Below, one piece after another: positions 38,337-45,778 of a stretch of 64,000 bases of DNA (positions are counted from its first letter, which is position 1; every line of letters starts with the position of its first letter). The stretch comes from Adhaeribacter radiodurans (lineage in GTDB: Bacteria > Bacteroidota > Bacteroidia > Cytophagales > Hymenobacteraceae): positions 2,418,001-2,482,000 of the forward strand of contig NZ_CP055153.1 of NCBI RefSeq assembly GCF_014075995.1, written 5' to 3'. The notes beneath the pieces were generated by a model. That model was not told where the DNA came from. It made no database searches and saw only the letters and a program-made list of their open reading frames with translations. The position numbers and the translations under genes are program-made.

Positions 38337-38528
38337 ATGAATAACGGAACAGTAAAATTCTTTAATGACCTGAAAGGGTTCGGGTTTATCAAAGAAGCAA
38401 ATTCAGATCAAGATTACTTTGTCCATGTATCTGGCTTGTTGCAAGATATCAGAGAAAATGACCAGGTAACTTTTGACCTGCAAGAAGGAAGAAAAGGATT
38501 AAATGCAATAAACGTGAAACTCGCTTAA
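38337..38528 (+). CDS. Cold-shock-domain protein (CspA family)
   Basis: Single cold-shock domain of 63 residues, the usual length. RNP1-like KGFGFI and RNP2-like DYFVHVS, both RNA-binding motifs, are present, preceded by GTVKFFND. It binds single-stranded RNA or DNA and acts as an RNA chaperone. It lacks several of the aromatic residues of E. coli CspA around RNP1 (GFGFI in place of GFGFIT-type context). A clean terminator follows, so it is monocistronic. Confidence 0.92.
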   Translation: MNNGTVKFFNDLKGFGFIKEANSDQDYFVHVSGLLQDIRENDQVTFDLQEGRKGLNAINVKLA

Positions 38529-38551
38529 TTGTAAATAAGATATCTGATACG

Positions 38552-38579
38552 AAAGCCTTACGAACAGTAAGGCTTTTTT
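38552..38579 (+). terminator. Intrinsic terminator after the cold-shock gene
   Basis: AGCCTTAC (38554-38561) pairs with GTAAGGCT (38567-38574) around a 5-base loop, followed by a T-run. It is a textbook Rho-independent terminator. Confidence 0.92.
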
Positions 38580-38666
38580 ATTATTTGTGCCTAATAGAAG
38601 TTTCTTCTTTTTTCTATCACATGCCATTAAAAATATTACTCTAACTTATTCTAAAAATTACCTAAG

Positions 38667-38891
38667 ATGAACAGAAAATATTTAGTAGATACTACCACCA
38701 GTGAATACCTATGTGTTGCTTTAAAAAAAGGTAGAGATTGGGTGGACAATAATCAAAAGCATTTTCAAAATTTCATGGATTCTCGTCCGGAAAAGAATAA
38801 GGCTGATTTTGAATTATTAACCGGAGAATTTAACGATAATTCCTTCTTTGAAAAGTGGATCCGCAACGGTACTAATTATTTATTGCGCTAA
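38667..38891 (+). CDS. Small unknown protein
   Basis: Protein of 74 residues, not recognised. It is hydrophilic, with several aromatic residues (EKWIRNGTNYLLR at the end) and no membrane segment or signal peptide. It is the first of three small genes in a row on the plus strand between the cold-shock gene and the decayed zone; spacing is about 110-180 bases, so they may be separate units. Confidence 0.55.
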   Translation: MNRKYLVDTTTSEYLCVALKKGRDWVDNNQKHFQNFMDSRPEKNKADFELLTGEFNDNSFFEKWIRNGTNYLLR

Positions 38892-38999
38892 GTCCGGGAA
38901 ACAACTTTTTAGAAAGTAAAAGTTTTAGTTTTTAGTAAATCACTCGAATCGCACTTTATTAACTTCCATTTTTTTTCTTTAACTTTTTAATTTTTTGTT

Positions 39000-39560
39000 A
39001 TGTCCAGTGAAATGATAAAAAGCCCCATGCAACTTAAATATGAGCTGGATAATACTAAAAATGAACTGGTTGCACTCTTGAATAGCTGGAAAAAGAAAAG
39101 TGCCGAATGGTCGGGCCGAATCGTAACCTTTCGGGCGGACTTAAAAGAAATAGATGCGGTGATGGCTGCCACAGAATTAAGTTATACGGCTTATTGTGCT
39201 CTAGCCAAACCTATTTTAGGGGTGATAAAGCCAAGCAGCTCTCCCTTGCAAGTTAAACAAAGTAAACGCGAAAGTTTACCGTCAGAATCAAGTGTTACTT
39301 CATCGGTTGTGCTAAACCAGATCTTATCTGTAACGCAGGCGGCGGTAGAATTGGAAAATAACCGAATAGACCGATTGAGAGACGAACATCAAACCCAATC
39401 TACTTTTATTCACCAGAAATCAAAAGAGATTTATCGTCTCCTGAACGAAGAGAAGAAAAATGTGGATAGTTATACAACTCTTTTACAATCGAAGATTCAA
39501 GGGTTGGAAGAACAATATGCTCTCCAAACCCAAACGAATGGGCTGGGTAGAGGATTATAA
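39000..39560 (+). CDS. Unknown coiled-coil-like protein
   Basis: Protein of 186 residues, not recognised. It is predominantly helical and rich in Lys, Glu, Gln and Ser, with likely coiled-coil stretches at about 10-55 and 110-175 (YELDNTKNELVALLNSWKKK and NRIDRLRDEHQTQSTFIHQK). A Ser-rich linker joins them. No signal peptide. It lies in a strip of unrecognised small genes next to the decayed region. Confidence 0.6.
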   Translation: MSSEMIKSPMQLKYELDNTKNELVALLNSWKKKSAEWSGRIVTFRADLKEIDAVMAATELSYTAYCALAKPILGVIKPSSSPLQVKQSKRESLPSESSVTSSVVLNQILSVTQAAVELENNRIDRLRDEHQTQSTFIHQKSKEIYRLLNEEKKNVDSYTTLLQSKIQGLEEQYALQTQTNGLGRGL

Positions 39561-39740
39561 TTTCTAGGGTATCAAATACCTTACATACTATCTATTATTT
39601 TCTGCCTTAATACAGCCGCCCAGGTATCTTAAATAAAGGCATCCGCTATCATTATTTAAACGTTATAAGATAGATACTGGCTTTAGGGCATTGACCTTCC
39701 TGAATGCAATTTATTTAGTAATTAAAGAAAAGAGCAAATT

Positions 39741-40001
39741 ATGATAGAAGCAAAAGAAATTCCCCTGTTAGAAGATGTCAAAAAAGAAATTTTAGAATTC
39801 TGTTTACAGGCAAAAAGCCGGACCGATATTCTGGAATACATTTCTGTAGGTTGTACCTCGTTTAATTATAGCCGTTATATTGGTGCCCTACTTACGCAAC
39901 GGTTTATTAAAAGTAATTTATTGGATAAACGCCATTCCCGGCAGGGTAAATTTGTAATTACCCAAAAAGGGTTGAATTACCTAAAAGCCATTGCTTATTA
40001 A
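39741..40001 (+). CDS. Small winged-helix-like DNA-binding protein
   Basis: Protein of 86 residues. The pattern (ILEYISVGCTSFNYSRYIGA, then FVITQKGLNYL) matches the winged-helix domain found at the end of RecG-like, Fic-associated and other small regulators: a helix, a recognition helix and a beta-wing ending in TxKGxxYL. It probably binds DNA. It is the last intact gene before the pseudogene zone at about 40.2 kb. Partner unknown. Confidence 0.6.
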   Translation: MIEAKEIPLLEDVKKEILEFCLQAKSRTDILEYISVGCTSFNYSRYIGALLTQRFIKSNLLDKRHSRQGKFVITQKGLNYLKAIAY

Positions 40002-40206
40002 TAAAGAACCATTCTTTTTGTAAAGTACCGATTATTAAATACTTAATTGGTGTAGTGCAAATGGATCATGGGCGCTTCCGCCATCTAAATTATAGTTTGC
40101 TGCGCGCACCAAGGGATAGGCGCGGAGCGTAAGGAATGTGCCGTATCGCGGCTGCCCGGCTAAAAGCAACAAACACCATCCAGTACCTTAAGCATATTAA
40201 TTTGAT

Positions 40207-40362
40207 TTATTTTCCCTGCTTTCCCTGAACTACATAAGCCGGAAATAAACCATGCGCCTCACGATGGGGTTTAATAATAGCTGTTTAATCTGTGGCTTCT
40301 GAAAGAAATACTACCCGGCCTTCTTTATCGCTTTCCCAATAATAAACAATCAAAAGGCTAAG
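40207..40362 (-). pseudogene. Short gene remnant with in-frame stop
   Basis: In one minus-strand frame, codons read YYWESDKEGRVVFLSEATD, then a TAA at 40285-40287, then IIKPHREAHGLFPAYVVQGK and a natural stop at 40207-40209. The sequence has protein-like composition and looks like the C-terminal end of a larger protein; a TGA at 40363-40365 closes the frame upstream. The family is not recognised. Confidence 0.4.
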
Positions 40363-40489
40363 TCATGAATTAATTAAACGTAATTGCTATTAAAAAAAGT
40401 AAATTTTATCCTGATAAGAGGCTTTATGGCTACCTTATTTCTTGTCGGGGCAAGCTTTGTTTAACTATCAAATAGACTAGGGGCCGCCC

Positions 40490-40891
40490 GTGGTGGATAA
40501 AAAAATTAATCAGCTACGATTAACAGTTTCCCCCTATACTAATATCCAAAACGCCATTGCTGCCGGTTACAATACCGAAGTTACAGGTTACCGCCAACAT
40601 ATGGGCTTTTACTATATCAATGCCTCCTTGTTAGATGTTGAATTTGAAATAGATAAACCGGAGTTATTGCTGTATGCTCTCTAGGGTAACGAGTCGCTGA
40701 AGTTCGTAGCGGTAGAATATGCCATTCCTATCACCGACCTGAATAATCCGCCCCCAGTACCTTAAGGTTTCACGGCTAGTAGTGATGTTTAGGGAATTAA
40801 TTCGGAATTTAATTTATGGACGCTGCCTGTCTGTGTAGGCTTGGATAATCTACATGGTATATTCGCTCCCCACAATCTTAAACTGCATTAA
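40490..40891 (+). pseudogene. Decayed gene of a conserved hypothetical family, three in-frame stops
   Basis: One continuous plus-strand frame reads NAIAAGYNTEVTGYRQHMGF, then LLDVEFEIDKPELLLYAL, then a TAG (40682). It goes on as KFVAVEYAIPITDLNNPPPV to a TAA (40763), then GFTASSDV, TAG (40790), INSEFNLWTLPVCVGLDN, and a natural stop at 40889-40891. The parts join without frameshifts into one domain that I recall as a conserved bacterial hypothetical protein of about 180-200 residues. The middle stop probably replaces a Glu codon and the third a Trp codon. The signal peptide end is missing. GTG at 40490 is the only start-like codon. Confidence 0.7.
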
Positions 40892-41010
40892 TCTAAAGAG
40901 CTCCGGTAAGCCTTGCTCTTTTGCATACCTAATGGAGCTTTTCAAAGGTGAACCATTTCGTTCAAGCTTTTAGTATGGAAGGAATATTAAAGGAAACGCT
41001 TCTTTTAGCC

Positions 41011-41034
41011 AAGTCAGGTGTTATCACCTGACTT
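41011..41034. terminator. Strong hairpin at the left edge of the mnmE island
   Basis: AAGTCAGGTG (41011-41020) pairs perfectly with CACCTGACTT (41025-41034) around TTAT, followed on the plus strand by TATTTTTATTT. The right arm overlaps the first six bases of the direct repeat at 41029-41076. The copy next to mnmE lacks the hairpin, so this was probably the native terminator downstream of mnmE before the insertion. Confidence 0.8.
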
Positions 41035-41076
41035 TATTTTTATTTGGTTTATCTTAGATTACTTTCCAATGCAAAA
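41029..41076. repeat. Direct repeat, distal attachment site of the mnmE island
   Basis: 48 bases matching 43614-43661 at 45 positions in the same orientation. On the minus strand it encodes FCIGK and a stop, as mnmE does, with synonymous differences (TGC ATT in place of TGT ATC). This fits an att site created by integration at the 3' end of mnmE. Confidence 0.85.
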
Positions 41077-41241
41077 GGTAAATTGGGAGTATTAATCAGC
41101 TTATAATCAATATATTGTAAATATTATTTTATTTTAAAAGTAAAATTAACAACAAAAAAAGGTATATTGGTTTTTTTACTATTGTATATAAAGTGATTTC
41201 ACCGGTAACTTCACATCAAACTTAACTTTATGTAAAATTCT

Positions 41242-42115
41242 TTATTTTTTTAAATTTTGGATCCAAATCATTGCTTTATTTATTGCATTTAAGTCATATA
41301 AATAGTCGCCACCTACCATTGGATCAAAGCTCAAGTATTGGCCAGGTTGAAAATTAATAATTTTATCAACAATATTTTCAAATGGCTTTGTAAAAAATGG
41401 AAGCGATACACCGAACCTTTTAATTGTTGAACCATTCTTTAGGGGGAAAATCACAAAAACACTTTCAAACCCTTTTTTGGTAGAAAATGAACCCCTTCAT
41501 ATTGTTTAGAAAAAACCGATTGCTCGGTCCAAAAGTGCTCTGGATAGATTTGTTTATCTGGATTAAGAAGTTGTTCTCTTAACCTATCATAAACATTGTT
41601 AAGAATAAATGTATATCCAAATTTAGCAAAAGCTAAAATATAAGCTGATTTAAGTAAAGCGATGCCAAATAACCTTTGTTCGACTTTAGTTTTCTTATGA
41701 ATCAATTCAACAATACCATTTGAGGTATTTGCATTTATGGATTCAATATATCCTTTAAGGATAATGGGATTATTGTACTTTATGCTGTGAATAACTTGCA
41801 TTTTTCCATGGTCATCTACTTTAACATAACCATTTACAGTTTTACCATCCTTGCGAGGGTCACTCTTTGAGTTGTATTAGGTTTAAATGCCCTTTCATCA
41901 AGCTCACGCAACCTAACTGATAAGTGGAAGTCTACTTTATGACCACATGTATTGTTACACTTCTTACAGGTTAAAGCAATTTGACTACCACCTAAAGATT
42001 TTGGCGGAGCGTCCTCCAATGTAAGATTGTTTTTTACCTTCTCGCTTAATGCTTCTTCTGAAAACTTGATTAAACAAATTGGACAAATGTATGTCTTGCT
42101 AAAGGGTAATTCCAA
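41242..42115 (-). pseudogene. HNH-like endonuclease gene broken by two frameshifts
   Basis: The first segment (41834-42115, TTG start) has CPIC at residues 11-14, then PPKSLGGSQIALTCKKCNNT and CGHKVDFHLSVRL. This is an HNH-type zinc-stabilised nuclease core like those of the HNH_5 group. Near 41840-41855 the frame shifts: the next frame reads KDGKTVNGYVKVDDHGKMQV and continues as one protein to about 41451. There a run of five T's shifts it again into IFPLKNGSTIKRFGVSL, ending at 41242. Two single-base losses would restore one protein of about 290 residues. The substrate and original system are unknown. Confidence 0.7.
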
Positions 42116-42772
42116 TTCAGGTAAAAAATTATTTTATTTTAATAAATTTAAGTGATTAGCGAATTTATCGAAAAGTATTTTTCTTTTATTATCATTTCTA
42201 CTCATTGTTGATTTAATAGTTGATTGAAAATCATTTTAGTATATTTTTTCTTATACATGTCTCGAAAATAAACAATATTGATGTTTAAATAATATTATTA
42301 AATAACTCCCTTATTTATCCAACATGTTGAAGTGCAATTTAATTTTTACATGTAGCTAAACTCATCCAATTACTATCTAAATATTATTTAATAATAATTT
42401 TTAGACTTTAACTTATAACAATGTTTAACAAATTATAACTAAATAATTAATTGCCCATAGTTTAAAATAGGTTAACTTAATGTTTATGGCTTGAAGGCTG
42501 CATTAAAAGCTTAAATAATGGTATGCCCATACAATTATAAAAATGTTTTTAAACAAGCTTAAATGGGCTTTAAATTAAGAAGTATGTAATTAAAAAATTT
42601 ACCTCTAAAACTAAAGCTTTTTACATTGGTCTAACTTCAAAAAATGAAAGCTATAAAACCGTAGTAGATTATTTTTTAATGCATAAAAAACACAAATCAA
42701 CATTAAACTAGTTTGTGTGACTTGTAAATTAATTTAATCACGAAGGTTTTCTAATCTAATAAATTTTCCTTG
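42116..42772. other. AT-rich island interior, about 660 bases
   Basis: No intact gene. On the plus strand a frame from 42574 to 42711 without a start codon reads TSKTKAFYIGLTSKNESYKT and ends VVDYFLMHKKHKSTLN, which looks like a real but decayed C-terminal fragment of an unrecognised protein. The rest is very AT-rich with frequent stops. Confidence 0.45.
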
Positions 42773-43549
42773 TTATTTTTTCTTTAAATTATTATGATAA
42801 TTAACTAATCTAGTGTGATCCTTTATAATAGTTAATCTAATATGTTTAAATAGATCATCAATCAAATCTCAAGCTTTACTAATTTCATCAGTATGATCTA
42901 AATCTTTTAATACATATTCACCTAAATTTAAATTAGTAATCAATGATTTTTTATTAAGCTCAATAAGGTATATGTTGTTTACTATCCCCTTGTTATGAAC
43001 AAGAATATTTCTGTTCTGGGATAAAATGAATAGTCTATCAAGTAAGACTTTATCATAGTTAAAATCAATCTTAAATATTGAATTGAACTTACTTAATAGA
43101 TTATAAACATTGCAACCTTGAATTATTGATTTTACTTTCTTTTCTATTACTTTATTTCTTATATATCTTATGGTGCTTTATTCAAACAAGTCTTCATAAT
43201 CAATCGTTATTTCATCTAACATTAAAAACTTAGGAAGATATTTGTAAAGTGCCTCAAAGGTTTTAAAAATAAATTCTTCAAAATGAAAATATGTATTTAT
43301 ATAAACTTTCTCTTTTACTAAAATATCAAAATCTATATTGTTAGCTTCTAAATTGCTATTTAATTTATTATAATCTCGTAATGTTTTATTTAAATTTTTA
43401 TTGCCTTCTGAAGGTTTCACTTGTAATGATAATGTCAACAACTGCATTGACAGTGCTACTATTTGAAAATCCTGATCTAAACGCCTGTTTTTAACTGTAT
43501 CTTTATAATTTCTAAGTATTTTGTATAAAAACTTTTCCTCTGATAGCAT
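42773..43549 (-). pseudogene. HEPN-like gene with two in-frame stops
   Basis: A single minus-strand frame runs from ATG at 43549 to a natural TAA at 42773-42775. It is interrupted by TAA at 43178-43180 and TGA at 42869-42871 and has no frameshift. The second segment contains LFILSQNRNILVHNKGIVNN, whose RNILVH is the Rx4H catalytic motif of HEPN RNases. The original protein would be about 258 residues. HEPN proteins are common in toxin-antitoxin, abortive infection and other defence systems. The TGA probably replaces a Trp codon. The intact 123-codon first part alone is not a functional HEPN domain, because the motif lies after the first stop. Confidence 0.7.
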
Positions 43550-43613
43550 AATTATAATTAAACAGTTAAAAATATAAGGTTTAACTTAAACCGAAATATC
43601 TGAAAAAAACCCT

Positions 43614-43661
43614 TGACTTTATTTTTATTTGGTTTATCTTAAATTACTTTCCGATACAAAA
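43614..43661. repeat. Direct repeat, mnmE-proximal attachment site
   Basis: 48 bases that begin inside the last six codons of mnmE and continue past its stop (43644-43646). It matches 41029-41076 at 45 of 48 positions. The bases beyond the repeat differ completely, which marks the insertion boundary. Confidence 0.85.
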
Positions 43662-45029
43662 CTTACTAAAAATATTTTCTAATAAATCATCGGTAGTTAT
43701 ATCGCCAGTAATTTCACCTAGAGCATATAAAGCCCGGCGAATGTCGGCGGCTAAGAAATCGCCACTGATGCCAGTAGATAAACCTTGCAAAACAGCATCA
43801 AGGGCTTGATACGTTTGCTCTAAGCTAGTGTAATGTCGTAGATTGGTAACAATGGTACTGGAACCGGTATTAAGGTTACCTTGGTTTACCGTAGAAATTA
43901 ATTTTTCTTTCAGCAGTTCGATGCCGGTTTTATCCGCGGCAGCAATAAACAGTATGGGGGTAACCGCTTCATAGGCAGCTTGATTTAAATTACTCGCTAA
44001 ATCTACTTTATTGGCTACGGCTAAAACGGGTTTGCCATTCGAATTTAAGCTTTGCAGCTCTAAAGCCAGATCGGCGGGAGTAAGCTCATTTACATCAAAT
44101 AAATAAATAATTAAGGCAGCTTCTTCTATTTTCTGACGGGAGCGTTCCACGCCAATAGCTTCTACCTTATCCTGGGTTTCGCGCAAGCCAGCGGTATCAA
44201 TAAACCGAAAAGAGATTCCTTCAATGGAAGTTTCGTCTTCGATAAAATCGCGGGTAGTACCCGGTACATCGGATACAATGGCTTTTTCTTCGTTGAGTAA
44301 AACGTTGAGCAAAGTAGATTTCCCGGCATTAGGTTTTCCCACGATTACGGTTGGTACGCCGTTTTTAATTACGTTGCCTAAAGCAAAAGATTGCAATAAG
44401 TTGCGGATGAGCCTTTGTAATTCGTGAATCAGGTTTTCTAATGCCGAACGGTCAGCAAATTCCACGTCTTCTTCTCCGAAATCTAATTCCAGTTCAATTA
44501 ACGAGGCAAAGTGTATCAGTTGGGCCCGCAGGGCTTTAATCTCGGCAGAAAAACCACCACGCATTTGTTTTAAAGCTACTTCGTGCGATTTAGAAGAATC
44601 GGCAGCAATTAAATCAGCTACGGCCTCCGCCTGAGCTAAATCAAACTGGCCATTCAGAAAAGCCCGTTTAGTAAATTCGCCGGCCTGGGCCAAACGAGCA
44701 CCATTTTTTAACAGTAATTTTATTATTTCCTGCACAATATAATCGGAGCCGTGGCAGGAAATCTCGACTACGTTTTCTTTGGTGTAGGAGTGAGGCGCTA
44801 AAAACAAAGATACCAGCACTTCGTCTACGAGCCTGGCTCCGTCGCGGATGGTACCAAAATGAATGGTATGCGACGCCTGGGTACGTAAATCTTTCCCCTT
44901 AAAAACGGAATTTGCTATTTGAACGGCTTGGAGCCCAGATAATCGAATTACGGCTATTGCGCCTTTACCTGCAGCAGTAGCTACCGCTACAATGGTATCG
45001 TGGTTAGAAAAAAAAGATGCGTTTGACAA
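43644..45029 (-). CDS. mnmE: tRNA modification GTPase MnmE (TrmE)
   Basis: GTPase of 461 residues that with MnmG installs the carboxymethylaminomethyl group on uridine 34 of certain tRNAs. An N-terminal formyl-THF-like domain (GKGAIAVIRLSG), a helical region and the G domain are visible: P-loop GKPNAGKST (231-239), DVPGTTRDF, DTAGL (278-282), NKVD, and the invariant C-terminal CIGK (Cys458). The start is TTG; no ATG suits the conserved N-terminus. The thioredoxin-like gene ends 17 bases upstream, so co-transcription is likely. Its 3' end forms one half of the island attachment site, but the coding sequence is intact. Confidence 0.97.
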   Translation of the reverse strand: MSNASFFSNHDTIVAVATAAGKGAIAVIRLSGLQAVQIANSVFKGKDLRTQASHTIHFGTIRDGARLVDEVLVSLFLAPHSYTKENVVEISCHGSDYIVQEIIKLLLKNGARLAQAGEFTKRAFLNGQFDLAQAEAVADLIAADSSKSHEVALKQMRGGFSAEIKALRAQLIHFASLIELELDFGEEDVEFADRSALENLIHELQRLIRNLLQSFALGNVIKNGVPTVIVGKPNAGKSTLLNVLLNEEKAIVSDVPGTTRDFIEDETSIEGISFRFIDTAGLRETQDKVEAIGVERSRQKIEEAALIIYLFDVNELTPADLALELQSLNSNGKPVLAVANKVDLASNLNQAAYEAVTPILFIAAADKTGIELLKEKLISTVNQGNLNTGSSTIVTNLRHYTSLEQTYQALDAVLQGLSTGISGDFLAADIRRALYALGEITGDITTDDLLENIFSKFCIGK

Positions 45030-45046
45030 AACGGAGTATACAAAGT

Positions 45047-45622
45047 TTATTTTTGTTTGCCAGCTTGCTTTTGGCCGGCGGTAAATTGTTCGAAAGTTAC
45101 TTTCTTATAATGGTTTTCCCCAAAATAGGTAATAATATTCCGGAACGTTTTTACGTCAAGGTAGCCCGGCACCGGTGATATAATTTTTAAATTTTCGTCG
45201 AGGTAAACGGTAGTCGGAAAACTTAATTGACCTTGAAGTAAAGCGTAGGCTAGCTCATGCGAACGGTTTGCTTCATTAAACTTGTAGGTTTTTCCTTCTA
45301 CGGTAATGGGTTTTGTGCCTTCGGCATCTAACCGCACAGCGTAATAGTTCTTATTCACATAATCGGCAACGGTGGGATCCGCAAAGGTACTTTTTTCCAT
45401 TTTGCGGCACCAGCCACACCAATCTGTGTATACATCTATAAAAATTTTACGTGGTTCTTTTTTACTTTTTGCTACGGCTTCTTCAAAGGTAAGCCACTGA
45501 ATAGTTGCTTTTTTAGGTTTATCCGGCTTATTGTAGTTTTTAGTTTCGGCACTGGCCTTACAAGGGAATACACCCAAGTAAATTAAAACTAAAAAGAAGA
45601 ATAGAAATCGGAAGAAAGGCAT
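45047..45622 (-). CDS. Exported thioredoxin-like protein
   Basis: Protein of 191 residues with a hydrophobic signal peptide (about 1-25). A thioredoxin fold carries the active-site motif C69GWC72 in YTDWCGWCRKM, followed by FPTTVYLDENLKIISPVPGY with the cis-proline (SFPTT). This is the DUF255/thioredoxin_7-like periplasmic group found in Bacteroidota. It is predicted to reduce or isomerise disulfides in the envelope. It is transcribed just ahead of mnmE. Confidence 0.88.
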   Translation of the reverse strand: MPFFRFLFFFLVLIYLGVFPCKASAETKNYNKPDKPKKATIQWLTFEEAVAKSKKEPRKIFIDVYTDWCGWCRKMEKSTFADPTVADYVNKNYYAVRLDAEGTKPITVEGKTYKFNEANRSHELAYALLQGQLSFPTTVYLDENLKIISPVPGYLDVKTFRNIITYFGENHYKKVTFEQFTAGQKQAGKQK

Positions 45623-45778
45623 AGTTTATAATTCAAAAAGTAAAAGGTGTGCCACAGTTTTGGTGAGGCTTTTAGCTTAGCAAACTTGTAGTTCCTTTTT
45701 TTAACGAAACAAGCGGGAAGTCCGTATTTGTTCCGTTGGTTTAATCCTGATATAATAAAGAAAGCTTTGTGGTAACTT

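Larger units (their letters stand above)
41029..43661. mobile_element. Remnant genomic island at the 3' end of mnmE
   Basis: A 2.6 kb, markedly AT-rich segment between the two 48-bp direct repeats. It contains a frameshifted HNH-type nuclease gene, a nonsense-damaged HEPN-like gene, one small remnant at about 42574-42711 and no recognisable integrase or transposase. The last bases of mnmE/trmE (thdF) are a known attachment site for islands such as SGI1. The island is therefore called from boundary structure, base composition and cargo, not from an integrase. Confidence 0.75.

Noticed and set aside
40490-40684. A 64-residue gene at this place
   Set aside because: The same frame continues with homologous-looking sequence past three stops, so it is a decayed gene, not a small intact one.
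43178-43549. A 123-residue intact gene
   Set aside because: The frame continues beyond its stop into the HEPN motif, so the stop is more likely a nonsense mutation.
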